The notes under the pieces: model-generated
Told to the model about the DNA's origin: nothing
Database searches by the model: none
The model's input: only the letters and a program-made list of their open reading frames with translations
In this document: in pieces, positions 30,902 to 38,006 of the stretch
Position numbering within the stretch: the stretch's first letter is position 1
Layout of the letters: every line of letters starts with the position of its first letter
Translations under genes and position numbers: made by a program
Source of the DNA: an uncultured Anaeromyxobacter sp.
GTDB lineage: Bacteria > Myxococcota > Myxococcia > Myxococcales > Anaeromyxobacteraceae
Direction: 5' to 3'
Assembly: GCA_903904005.1 (NCBI GenBank)
Contig: CAIVAR010000164.1
Location: 1-40,735, forward strand
Length of the DNA: 40,735 nucleotides

Positions 30902-30948
30902 CGTTCCGGGTGTCGGCAACGTGGTCTACCGTCGGGGAGGAGGTTGCC

Positions 30949-31194
30949 ATGGAGATGCCGTCGAAGAAGGTTCGGACCCTCTGTGCCCTGGCTGGTCTCC
31001 TCGTGCTCTCGAACTGCGCGACGACCCAGGAGACGGTGCAGGAGTGCAGGCAGTCGGCCTACTCGTTCTGCGACAAGACGGTGGGTGCGAAGTCGTCCGG
31101 TGCGAGCGGCTCCGGCGCCGCCGGCGCACCGGCCCGCAACGCCGCCTACCAGCAATGCCTCGAGGCCCAGCTGGGCGCCTGCGGGATTCGCTAG
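30949..31194 (+). CDS. small cysteine-containing lipoprotein
   Basis: An 81-residue lipoprotein. The signal peptide MEMPSKKVRTLCALAGLLVLSNC ends in lipobox LSNC. The mature part has four further cysteines (QECRQ, SFCDK, QQCLE, GACGIR) separated by a Ser/Gly/Ala linker, probably forming two disulfides. GGGGAGGAGG precedes the ATG by 6 bases. Unknown family; it would sit in the outer or inner membrane leaflet facing the periplasm. Confidence 0.75.
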   Translation: MEMPSKKVRTLCALAGLLVLSNCATTQETVQECRQSAYSFCDKTVGAKSSGASGSGAAGAPARNAAYQQCLEAQLGACGIR

Positions 31195-31305
31195 GGGATC
31201 ACCTCCGCAAGCGATCGCTGACCGTCGCCCCGTGCGCCCAGGCCTGCGGCCGGGGACGTCCCACGCTAAAGGGTGCCCGGGGGACAATCCACAGGAGGAG
31301 GAACC

Positions 31306-31977
31306 ATGAGGTTTTCGATCGAGTCGATGGGGCGCATCACCGTGTTCGTGCTGCTCGCCGGAGGGGGCACGTTCGCGACGGCGCAGGCGGAGCAGCCCGA
31401 CATGTCATTCTTCGTCACCAGCGTCGGAAAGGGCAAGGGCGCCGACCTGGGAGGGCTGGAGGGCGCCGACGCACATTGCCTCGCGCTGGCGAAGGCGGCC
31501 GGCTCGAAGCAGGTTGCCTGGCGCGCCTACCTGAGCACCACGGCGCCCGGCGGGGCCGCCGGGGTGAACGCAAGGGACCGGATCGGGAAGGGCCCGTGGA
31601 AGAACGCCAGGGGCGAGGTCGTGGCGAAGAGCGTCGACGACCTTCATTCACCGAACGTCAACGTCACCAAGCAGGCCGCGCTCACCGAGAAGGGCGAGGT
31701 GGTGAGCGGCCGGGGCGATCCGGTCAACACGCACGACATCCTGACGGGCTCGGATCCGAGCGGGTTGTTCTCCACCGCCGGCGGGGACACCACCTGCGCC
31801 AACTGGACGAGCAGCACCGACGGTTCGGCCATCGTGGGCCACTCGGACCGGATCGGGCTGAAGGACACCTGGCACATGAGGTCGTGGAACTCGTCCCACG
31901 GTTCCCGCGGGTGCAGCCCGGACGGCCTGAAGGCGAGCGGCGGTGCCGGCCTTTTCTACTGCTTCGTGGCGAACTGA
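31306..31977 (+). CDS. exported lectin-like (C-type-lectin/endostatin-like fold) protein
   Basis: A 223-residue secreted protein. The signal peptide ends near ATAQAEQ. The mature part starts MSFFVTSVGKGKGADLGGLEGADAHC with LAKAA, then WRAYLSTT, ARDRIGKGPW and DDLHS, and later TTCANWTSS and GCSPDG with FYCFVAN at the end. This order of W-R-A-(Y/F)-L-S and cysteine-bearing motifs matches bacterial proteins with an endostatin/collagenase-NC10 type C-type-lectin fold, usually labelled lectin. Cysteines in the second half probably make disulfides. AGGAGGAGG lies 5 bases before the ATG. It may bind surface glycans; target unknown. Confidence 0.8.
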   Translation: MRFSIESMGRITVFVLLAGGGTFATAQAEQPDMSFFVTSVGKGKGADLGGLEGADAHCLALAKAAGSKQVAWRAYLSTTAPGGAAGVNARDRIGKGPWKNARGEVVAKSVDDLHSPNVNVTKQAALTEKGEVVSGRGDPVNTHDILTGSDPSGLFSTAGGDTTCANWTSSTDGSAIVGHSDRIGLKDTWHMRSWNSSHGSRGCSPDGLKASGGAGLFYCFVAN

Positions 31978-32046
31978 CCCCGGCGCCCGTCCTGCCGGAA
32001 CTCCGGCCGCGCAGGGTCACGGTCCGTCCGTGCAAGGAGGAGGACT

Positions 32047-32118
32047 TTGCCGCCGGGACCCGGTAGGTTCGGGTGTGGGGGGGGGAGGGCCCGCGAGGGC
32101 CCATCCTCGACGGCATGA
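32047..32118 (+). CDS. possible 23-codon upstream reading frame coupled to the kinase
   Basis: A very strong ribosome binding site AAGGAGGAGG (32034-32043) is followed by TTG at 32047. That frame codes for 23 residues (MPPGPGRFGCGGGRARGPSS plus TA) and its TGA overlaps the kinase ATG as ATGA. The kinase ATG has no ribosome binding site of its own, so ribosomes may reach it by coupling. The frame crosses a run of nine G at 32077-32085. Confidence 0.35.
   Translation: MPPGPGRFGCGGGRAREGPSSTA
32077..32085 (+). repeat. homopolymer G9 upstream of the kinase start
   Basis: Nine consecutive G lie between the strong ribosome binding site and the kinase ATG. With ten G, the TTG at 32047 would be in frame with the kinase and give an N-terminally extended protein; with nine, it gives the short coupled frame. 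Such tracts are prone to slippage, and also to sequencing error. Confidence 0.5.
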
Positions 32119-33221
32119 CGATCGGCGACCAGGCATCCATCCTCGATGTCCTCTACGAGACCTCGCTCGACGGGGTCTGGCTCGTGAGCGAGGACCGGCG
32201 CCTGCTGGACGTGAATCGGGCCGCCTGCACCATGCTCGGGTACACCCGGTCGGAGATGCTGGGGCTGAGCATCCGGGACATCGAGGCCGACGAGACACCC
32301 GACGAGTACGAGGAGCACCACGCCCGCATCCTGCAGGCGCGGCGGGACCGGTTCCAGGCGCGTCACCGGCGCAAGGACGGCTCCCTGGTCGAGGTCGAGG
32401 TCTCCCTCCAGCAGGCCCCGCTTCACGACGGACGGGTCGCCTGCTTCATCCGCGACATGACCGCGCAGCGCACGGCCGAGCGGAAGGTGGCCGAGTCGCA
32501 GCGGCTCGCGGCGCTGGGCACGCTGGTCGCCGGCGTGGCGCATGAGGTGAACAACCCACTCGCCGCGGTGCTCGCACACCAGTCGATCGCCATCGAGGAA
32601 CTCACCGACCTGCTGCGGGACCCGGCCGTGGCGGACCGGGAGAAGGTCGAGCAGTGCGTCGGCCGCGCCCTCGAGTCGCTCCGCGAGGCGGTGGCGAGCA
32701 GCCAGCGCATCGCCCGGATCGTTCGCGACCTCTCCGTTCTCGGTCGGCGGGATCCTCGCCGCTCCCCGGTGTCGCCGGGGGAGGTGGTGGCCGAGGCACT
32801 TCACGTCCTCCCGCTCCCCGCGGTGGAGCGGGTCCGGACCTCCGTCGTCGATCGCCGGGCACCCACCGTGATGGCGTCGCACGGGCAGCTCGTGCAGGTG
32901 GTCGTCAACCTGCTGGCCAACGCCGCCGAGTCCATCCCGGCCGGAAGGATCGGGGAGGTCGTGGTTCGCCTGTCCACCGGGGACGGGGGCACGGCGCGCA
33001 TCGAGGTTTCCGATGACGGTTGCGGGGTCGCGCCTTCCGCGATTCCCCGCATCTTCGAGCCATTCTTCACGACGCGACGGGCCGCGGGCGGTACCGGACT
33101 GGGGCTCGCCATCTGCCACGCCATCGTGTCCACGCACGGCGGGACGCTCACGGTGGAGAGCGAGGTCGGGAAGGGTTCGACGTTCCGGGTGGAGTTGCCT
33201 GCGGCGCCCGTCGGGGCGTGA
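32115..33221 (+). CDS. PAS-domain orphan sensor histidine kinase
   Basis: A 368-residue cytoplasmic kinase. One PAS domain (about 8-125) includes DGVWLVSEDRRLLDVNRAAC and RHRRKDGSLVEVEVSL. The phosphoacceptor is H143 in GVAHEVNNPLAA. The catalytic domain has the N-box NLLANAAESIPAG, SDDGCGV, FEPFFTTRR and GGTGLGLAICHAIV. There is no membrane segment, receiver domain or neighbouring response regulator. GTG 32073 is an alternative start adding 14 Gly-rich residues. It is followed 182 bases later by a third kinase of the same type. Confidence 0.92.
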   Translation: MTIGDQASILDVLYETSLDGVWLVSEDRRLLDVNRAACTMLGYTRSEMLGLSIRDIEADETPDEYEEHHARILQARRDRFQARHRRKDGSLVEVEVSLQQAPLHDGRVACFIRDMTAQRTAERKVAESQRLAALGTLVAGVAHEVNNPLAAVLAHQSIAIEELTDLLRDPAVADREKVEQCVGRALESLREAVASSQRIARIVRDLSVLGRRDPRRSPVSPGEVVAEALHVLPLPAVERVRTSVVDRRAPTVMASHGQLVQVVVNLLANAAESIPAGRIGEVVVRLSTGDGGTARIEVSDDGCGVAPSAIPRIFEPFFTTRRAAGGTGLGLAICHAIVSTHGGTLTVESEVGKGSTFRVELPAAPVGA

Positions 33222-33267
33222 CGCTCCTGCCTGTCGAGGCGACGTCCAGCCCCGGGCGGGTTCATTT

Positions 33268-33294
33268 CGCGTGAGAAGGTCTCAGTCCGCGTGA
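33268..33294. promoter_or_regulatory. CGCGTGA direct repeat with nested TGAGA/TCTCA inverted repeat
   Basis: CGCGTGA occurs at 33268-33274 and 33288-33294, 20 bp apart, i.e. on the same face of the helix. Between them TGAGA-AGG-TCTCA (33272-33284) is a perfect inverted repeat. The cluster lies in the 182-bp gap before the CHASE kinase and could bind a response regulator or repressor. Further on, GTGGC-GGATG-GCCAC (33320-33335 area) forms another small inverted repeat. Confidence 0.35.
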
Positions 33295-33403
33295 TTCCTG
33301 GAGAAAGGGCGCATTCGGAAGTGGCGGATGGCCACCGTCGCTCATATGGCGGCACCTGCTCCGTACCCAGCATCCTCCTCCCGGAAGACGACGGAAAGTC
33401 ACG

Positions 33404-35737
33404 ATGAGTGAAGTGGATGGGCCTGGCCGCAGAACGCCGATCACCGCTGGAGCGCCCTCGGTGAAATCCGGCAGGCGGGGCCTCGCCGAGCTCGCCGCCG
33501 GGTCGGTCCTCGCCCTGATGCTCGGTCTGACGTGGATGGAGTGGAAGGCCATCGGGGCAGACGAGGCCAGGGACACGAAGGCCCAGCTCGAATCCCGGGC
33601 GCGGCTGACGGAGATCCGCATCGCGAAGCGGATGAGTGCATACGAGGAGCTGCTCCGGGCCACCGCGGGCTTTCTCGGCGTGTCGGGGCAGGTGGGGCGG
33701 ACCGGGTTCCACGACTTCGTTGCCGCGCTGGAGATCGGAGGGAACTACCCGGGGACCGATGGCATCGCGTTCAACCTCGTCATCCCCGCGCCGGATCTCG
33801 CTCGCCACATCGACGCGGTCCGGAAGGAAGGGTTTCCGGACTACACCGTCCACCCGATCGCAAAGTTCCCCGGCCAGGCCGCCCGCCCGGTCGGCGTTCG
33901 CGAATTCTTCACCTCCATCGCCCTCATCGAGCCTTTCTCGGGTCCGAACCTGTGGGCCTTCGGGTACGACGCGTTCTCGGAGCCGATCCGGCGAGCGGCG
34001 ATGGAGAAGGCCCGTGACGGGGGGAGGCCGGAACTGACCAACAAGCTGACACTCTTCCAGGAGACGAGAGAGCACGGCCATACCGGCGTTCTCATGTACC
34101 TGCCGGTCTTTCGCGGTGGGGGTGCTCCGCAGGGAATGGCCGAGCGACGGGAGGCGCTGGTCGGGTGGGTCAGCATGGCCATCGGCATGGCCGGTTTCAT
34201 GGAGGGGACCCTGGGAGGGGGCGGTACCGATCTGGACATTTGGTTCTACGACGGCGAAAGGGCGACGGCGGAGGGGATGCTCTTCGGCCCGGCGGACACG
34301 CTCGACCCCCCCGAGGAAACGGCGGATCGTCCGGTGGCCACGAGAACGCTCGTCGTCGGGGGGCGCCCCTGGACGGTGCTCCTCCGGGCCCGTCCGGATT
34401 TCTTGGCGGGGGACATGCACCGGCACAAGCCCCTGGTCGGTCTCGCCGGGATCCTCCTGAGCCTGGTGCTGGCGGCGATGACCTGGATCCTGGCGACGGG
34501 AAGAGCCCGAGCCCTGCGGCTGGCCGGGGACATGACCCGGGGCCTGGTGGCGGCCGGGGCCGATCTCCGGCGGAGCGAGGCCGAGTACCGTGGCCTCGTC
34601 GACAACCTGAATGCGGGGGTCGTGGTTCACGCACCGAACACGAGCGTCGTCCTCGCCAACGCGAAGGCTTGCTTCCTGCTCGGGGTCTCCCAGGATCAGT
34701 TGCTCGGCAAGGTCGCCTTCGACCCCGACTGGCGGTTCCTCCGCGAGGACGGGACGCCGATGACGCCCGGGGAGTTCCCCGCCACCCGGGTCGTGACGAG
34801 CGGCAAGCCGGTCGTCAACCTCTTGGCGGGCATCCTGCGCCCTGCGACCCAGGACCCGGTCTGGGTCCTCGTGAGCGCGACCCCGGTCTTCGGGGAGACG
34901 GGGCAACTCATCCAGATCGTGGTGACCTTCACCGACATCACGCGCCGCAAGGAGGCCGAGGAGACGCTCCGGAAGACCCAGGCGCAACTGGTCATCGCAT
35001 CGCGCCTGGCCTCGATGGGGACGCTGGTGGCGGGACTCGCGCACGAGATCAACAATCCGCTCACCGCCACGGTGTCCGGGCAGGGCCTGGTGCTGGAGGA
35101 GATCCGGGAAGTCCGGAACCTCCTCCAGGGGAGGGCCCCGTTCGACCGGGAGGTGGCGGTCCGGACCCTGGACGGGATGGCCGAGGCGCTCGACGATGCG
35201 CAGACGGGCGCCCAGCGCGTCTCGCGCATCGTGAGGGACATGACGACCTACGGCCGCCCGGACCCCCAGCGATCCAGGGCGAAGCTCATCGACGTGGTGA
35301 AGGACGCGATGCGGTGGCTCCCCTCGTCCCTGGGTGGAGCGGCCACGCTGCGGGTGGAGGATCACGGGGCGCCCGACGTCCTCGCCTCGGCCGGGCAGGT
35401 CGAGCAGGTCCTCGGGAATCTCGTCACCAACGCCTCCAGGGCGATGCCCCCCGGACGCGTTGGCCACATCACCATCTCCATCGGATCCTGCCGGGAAGGC
35501 ATGGCGTGGCTCGAGGTCTCCGACGACGGCGCGGGAATGTCGCCGGCGATGGTGAAGCGGGTCTTCGACCCGTTCTTCACGACGCGCCCGGTCGGGGAGG
35601 GCAGGGGGACCGGCCTCGGCCTCTCCATCTGCCACGCCATCGCCACCGCGCACGGCGGGACGTTGACCGTGCAGAGCGAGGTCGGAGGGGGATCGCAGTT
35701 CCGGATGGAACTCCCGGTGGCGCCCCCGGTGACGTGA
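33404..35737 (+). CDS. CHASE-PAS membrane sensor histidine kinase, orphan
   Basis: A 777-residue membrane kinase. An N-terminal helix (about 28-48, LAELAAGSVLALMLGLTWM) and a second helix (about 345-365, PLVGLAGILLSLVLAAMTWIL) enclose an extracytoplasmic CHASE domain, recognised by RMSAYEELLRATAGFL and GGNYPGTDGIAFNLVIP. A PAS domain (about 395-520, with DNLNAGVVVHAPNTSVVLAN and a PAC-like end) follows. The phosphoacceptor is H547 in GLAHEINNPLTA, and the ATPase has NLVTNASRAMPPG, SDDGAGM, FDPFFTTRP and GTGLGLSICHAI. CHASE domains bind small extracellular ligands. No receiver domain or response regulator is adjacent. Confidence 0.93.
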   Translation: MSEVDGPGRRTPITAGAPSVKSGRRGLAELAAGSVLALMLGLTWMEWKAIGADEARDTKAQLESRARLTEIRIAKRMSAYEELLRATAGFLGVSGQVGRTGFHDFVAALEIGGNYPGTDGIAFNLVIPAPDLARHIDAVRKEGFPDYTVHPIAKFPGQAARPVGVREFFTSIALIEPFSGPNLWAFGYDAFSEPIRRAAMEKARDGGRPELTNKLTLFQETREHGHTGVLMYLPVFRGGGAPQGMAERREALVGWVSMAIGMAGFMEGTLGGGGTDLDIWFYDGERATAEGMLFGPADTLDPPEETADRPVATRTLVVGGRPWTVLLRARPDFLAGDMHRHKPLVGLAGILLSLVLAAMTWILATGRARALRLAGDMTRGLVAAGADLRRSEAEYRGLVDNLNAGVVVHAPNTSVVLANAKACFLLGVSQDQLLGKVAFDPDWRFLREDGTPMTPGEFPATRVVTSGKPVVNLLAGILRPATQDPVWVLVSATPVFGETGQLIQIVVTFTDITRRKEAEETLRKTQAQLVIASRLASMGTLVAGLAHEINNPLTATVSGQGLVLEEIREVRNLLQGRAPFDREVAVRTLDGMAEALDDAQTGAQRVSRIVRDMTTYGRPDPQRSRAKLIDVVKDAMRWLPSSLGGAATLRVEDHGAPDVLASAGQVEQVLGNLVTNASRAMPPGRVGHITISIGSCREGMAWLEVSDDGAGMSPAMVKRVFDPFFTTRPVGEGRGTGLGLSICHAIATAHGGTLTVQSEVGGGSQFRMELPVAPPVT

Positions 35738-35749
35738 CGGGGGAGGGAC

Positions 35750-36163
35750 CTACGTCCGGGGGATGGCTCCGGTCACGGTGCTCTCCCCCTTCATCTCGGG
35801 CTGACCCGCGACGTTCTGGAGGCGGCAAGTGTAGTGGGTCGCATCGCTCAGTTTCCGCCCCGGATCCGCATGGACGATGATGCGCGCCACCCCGCGCAGG
35901 CTGCGCGTGCCAGGCGCGGTGGGAAGATCGATGGACCGGCCTCCGCCGCCGATGGCGTGTTCATTGTTCCAGATCACCTCGCCCGAGACGGGGCCCACCC
36001 CGACGCGGCAGGACATCAGTACCTTCTTGGCGGCCAGGGGAATCCCGGTCATCTCGTAGGGGACGTTGATGTACATCTCGGGGGCGGCGGGGGGAACGGC
36101 GCCCGCAAGGGAGGCCGGAAGCGCGAGCAGGCCGGCGAGGAGCAGCGAGGGTCGGAGCTTCAT
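35750..36163 (-). CDS. small exported protein of unknown function
   Basis: A 137-residue protein with signal peptide MKLRPSLLLAGLLALPASLAGA. The mature part is beta-rich, with two cysteines (LMSCRVG and YTCRLQN) placed as in an Ig-like disulfide, and ends GESTVTGAIPRT. It looks like a single periplasmic beta-sandwich. Its ATG overlaps the stop of the repeat protein gene (ATGA), so both are co-translated and probably function together. Family not recognised. Confidence 0.75.
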   Translation of the reverse strand: MKLRPSLLLAGLLALPASLAGAVPPAAPEMYINVPYEMTGIPLAAKKVLMSCRVGVGPVSGEVIWNNEHAIGGGGRSIDLPTAPGTRSLRGVARIIVHADPGRKLSDATHYTCRLQNVAGQPEMKGESTVTGAIPRT

Positions 36164-36747
36164 GGCGATGATCTCCCGACGTAGCGGACGGTTGCGGTGG
36201 TGAACTCGACGGGGCCGTGCCCGACGTAGCGGACGGTTGCGGTGGTGAACTCGACGGGGCCGTGCCCGACGTAGCGGACGGGGGCGGTGGTGAACTCGAC
36301 GGGGCCGTGCCCGACGTAGCGGACGGTTGCGGTGCGGAACTCGACGGGGCCCGATGCCGGGGCGGGGGGCGGCGGACTCGCGGCGGCTGCCGTGGGCCTC
36401 AGGTCGTTGCAGAGTTTCAGCTCCGAGCCGATCAGGGTACGGGCGCCGACCTTGAAGCTGCGGATCCTTCCGATCTCTCGTGCCAGCGCCTGGCAGGCCA
36501 CGACGGGACCGGCAAGCGCCGCCGCCTGGGCCGTGGTCTTGCAGCGGGTGCCGCTGCACGTCCAGTCCAGGCTTCCCGCGTGGATCTTCCCCTGCTGGAG
36601 GGCCCGGGCCTGCGTGTCGGCGATGGCGGAGACCGTGGCCGTGCCGCCCTTCCCGGCATCCACGGCCAGGGCGGGGGTGGCGATCCCGCCCAGCACCGCG
36701 GCCAGCGGTGCCCACCACAGAGTTCCCAGCGTTCCTCGCGTTCGCAT
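36160..36747 (-). CDS. exported CC_3452-like protein with four C-terminal 15-residue repeats
   Basis: A 195-residue periplasmic protein. The signal peptide ends at PALA. The core (about 45-120) reads LDWTCSGTRCKTT, then CQALAREIGRIRSF and TLIGSELKLCND; this pairing of WxCxGxxC with a later CxxLxREIG and LxxCN resembles the CC_3452 family of small exported proteins. After a Pro/Ala linker come four near-identical 15-residue units of the form GPVEFTTATVRYVGH, encoded by 45-bp tandem repeats, each alternating like a beta hairpin. The last unit runs into a short RSSP end. It is co-translated with the 137-residue exported protein. The repeats could form a small beta-sheet or a binding surface; function unknown. 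Confidence 0.78.
   Translation of the reverse strand: MRTRGTLGTLWWAPLAAVLGGIATPALAVDAGKGGTATVSAIADTQARALQQGKIHAGSLDWTCSGTRCKTTAQAAALAGPVVACQALAREIGRIRSFKVGARTLIGSELKLCNDLRPTAAAASPPPPAPASGPVEFRTATVRYVGHGPVEFTTAPVRYVGHGPVEFTTATVRYVGHGPVEFTTATVRYVGRSSP
36178..36357. repeat. four tandem 45-bp repeats
   Basis: Units start at 36178, 36223, 36268 and 36313. The first two are identical, the third differs by two bases and the fourth at a few positions mainly toward its end. They are in frame within the CC_3452-like gene and keep the reading frame whatever the copy number. Confidence 0.95.
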
Positions 36748-36816
36748 CCCGGTGGCACCTCGATCCGGTGAAAGGCGAGGTTACTTCGCCGCAAGGTCGG
36801 CGCGCCAGTACCCGTG

Positions 36817-37803
36817 CTACCGGGCGAGGGTGGCGGGGACCATCACCTGCGGCGCTCGCCGTCCCGGGCGCGCCCGGCGCAGCGTGTCGCGCGGCCCCTC
36901 GCCGAACATGCGGCGGTAGTCCATGGCGAAGTAGCCGAACTGGAAGAAGCCCCACTTCACCGCGGTGGCCGAGACCGTCGTTCCCGGGCGACCCGAGAGC
37001 AACTCCCGACGCACGGACGCGAGCCGCAGCGCCTTCTGGTAGGTCTTGGGCGGGATCCCGTAGACCTGCTTGAAGGCATTGTGGAGCGCGCGGGCGGAAG
37101 CGTTGACCGCGGAGCAGATGTCGTCGATCCGGGTGGGCTCGCCGAGCGACGCGCGGATGAACGCCTCGGCGCGACGGGCCAGTGCCCGCCGCGGCGTCAC
37201 GGGCCCGTGCCCGGGTTCCGGCTCCACCGCGTCGAGGAAGGCGCCGAGCACCTTCTCCTCCATCCGCTCCGCCGCCGCGGGGTCGAGCAGCATCCCCGGG
37301 TCCCGCATCCCCGCGACGAGCCAGCGGGCCCAGGTGCGCGCGGTCCGCATCACGGCCGCGGAGTCCTTCGAACGGAAGCAGGGGCCAGAGAACGTCCTCG
37401 GCATGGGGGTGCCCCATCGCGCGCGGGCCACGGCATCGAGACGCGCAGGGTCGACCGCGACGGCGAGGACCCGGTGCGGAGCGGCGCTCAAGATCTCGTA
37501 ATCGTGGGCGGGCGGAACGTACGCGAGCGTTCCGGGGGCCCACGGCACGCCCTGAAGATGGAGCGCGGGGCTCTCGATGGGGATGGCGAGGAGGCTCGTG
37601 CCCGCCATCGACGCCCCCTGGATGCGAACCCCGGGCGAACGGGACACGTGAACGACCTGCATCCGCGTGGTGGTGGCCAGCGCCGCCCGGACCTCCGCCC
37701 GGCCCCGGCCGATCTGGGTGTAACGCTCGGTGAATACCGTGTTGATCGCGGCAACCGCGTCGAAGTCGTCGAGCGCGACCCTGCCCCACGCGCCGGCGGG
37801 CAT
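36817..37803 (-). CDS. AraC-family transcriptional regulator
   Basis: A 328-residue regulator. The N-terminal about 220 residues form a ligand-sensing, cupin-like part (RMQVVHVSRSPGVRIQGASM, GTLAYVPPAHDYEIL). The C-terminal about 100 residues are an AraC-type double helix-turn-helix: EAFIRASLGEPTRIDDICSA with SARALHNAFKQVYGIPPKTYQ, then LLSGRPGTTVSATAVKWGFF with FGYFAMDYRRMFGEGPRDTLR. ATG 37803 is the best start because the domain begins about 10 residues later; its ribosome binding site is weak. It is divergent from the sulfatase with a 203-bp spacer, so the sulfatase is its most likely target. Confidence 0.87.
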   Translation of the reverse strand: MPAGAWGRVALDDFDAVAAINTVFTERYTQIGRGRAEVRAALATTTRMQVVHVSRSPGVRIQGASMAGTSLLAIPIESPALHLQGVPWAPGTLAYVPPAHDYEILSAAPHRVLAVAVDPARLDAVARARWGTPMPRTFSGPCFRSKDSAAVMRTARTWARWLVAGMRDPGMLLDPAAAERMEEKVLGAFLDAVEPEPGHGPVTPRRALARRAEAFIRASLGEPTRIDDICSAVNASARALHNAFKQVYGIPPKTYQKALRLASVRRELLSGRPGTTVSATAVKWGFFQFGYFAMDYRRMFGEGPRDTLRRARPGRRAPQVMVPATLAR

Positions 37804-37873
37804 GGTCGTTGCCTGGGAATGGGCGGGCACGGGAGGCACCGGGCCCTGCCTAACGGGCGCGCGCGAGGCGTTC

Positions 37874-37892
37874 ACGCCCCCTGGAGGGGCGT
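37874..37892. promoter_or_regulatory. inverted repeat ACGCCCC-N5-GGGGCGT
   Basis: A perfect 7-bp inverted repeat in the spacer between the AraC-type regulator and the sulfatase. It lies closer to the regulator and may be an autoregulatory site or a leader hairpin. Confidence 0.35.
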
Positions 37893-37933
37893 AAGCGATT
37901 GCTCCGAAAGTGGCAACGGATGCACAAAACGCA

Positions 37934-37961
37934 TTGAACGACCCGGTACCGCCTTCATAAA
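37934..37961 (+). promoter_or_regulatory. predicted sigma-70-type promoter of the sulfatase
   Basis: TTGAAC (37934-37939) and CATAAA (37956-37961) are separated by 16 bases in the most AT-rich part of the spacer. Transcription would start near 37968, leaving a leader of about 40 bases. The -35 is preceded by an ATGC-N7-GCAT inverted repeat (37920-37934). Confidence 0.5.
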
Positions 37962-37965
37962 GGCG
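37950..37965. promoter_or_regulatory. operator-like inverted repeat over the sulfatase -10
   Basis: CGCCTT-CATA-AAGGCG is a perfect 6-bp inverted repeat that contains the predicted -10 box. A protein bound here would block the promoter. Confidence 0.4.
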
Positions 37966-38006
37966 ACTCCGACGAAGTCGAATCATCACGTCGAACGGGG
38001 GACTTC

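Noticed and set aside
36178..36357. Tandem repeats as a CRISPR array
   Set aside because: The 45-bp units are contiguous without spacers and keep a reading frame in an exported protein.
37913..37926. TGGCAACGGATGCA as a sigma-54 promoter
   Set aside because: The GG-to-GC distance is two bases too short for -24/-12 recognition.
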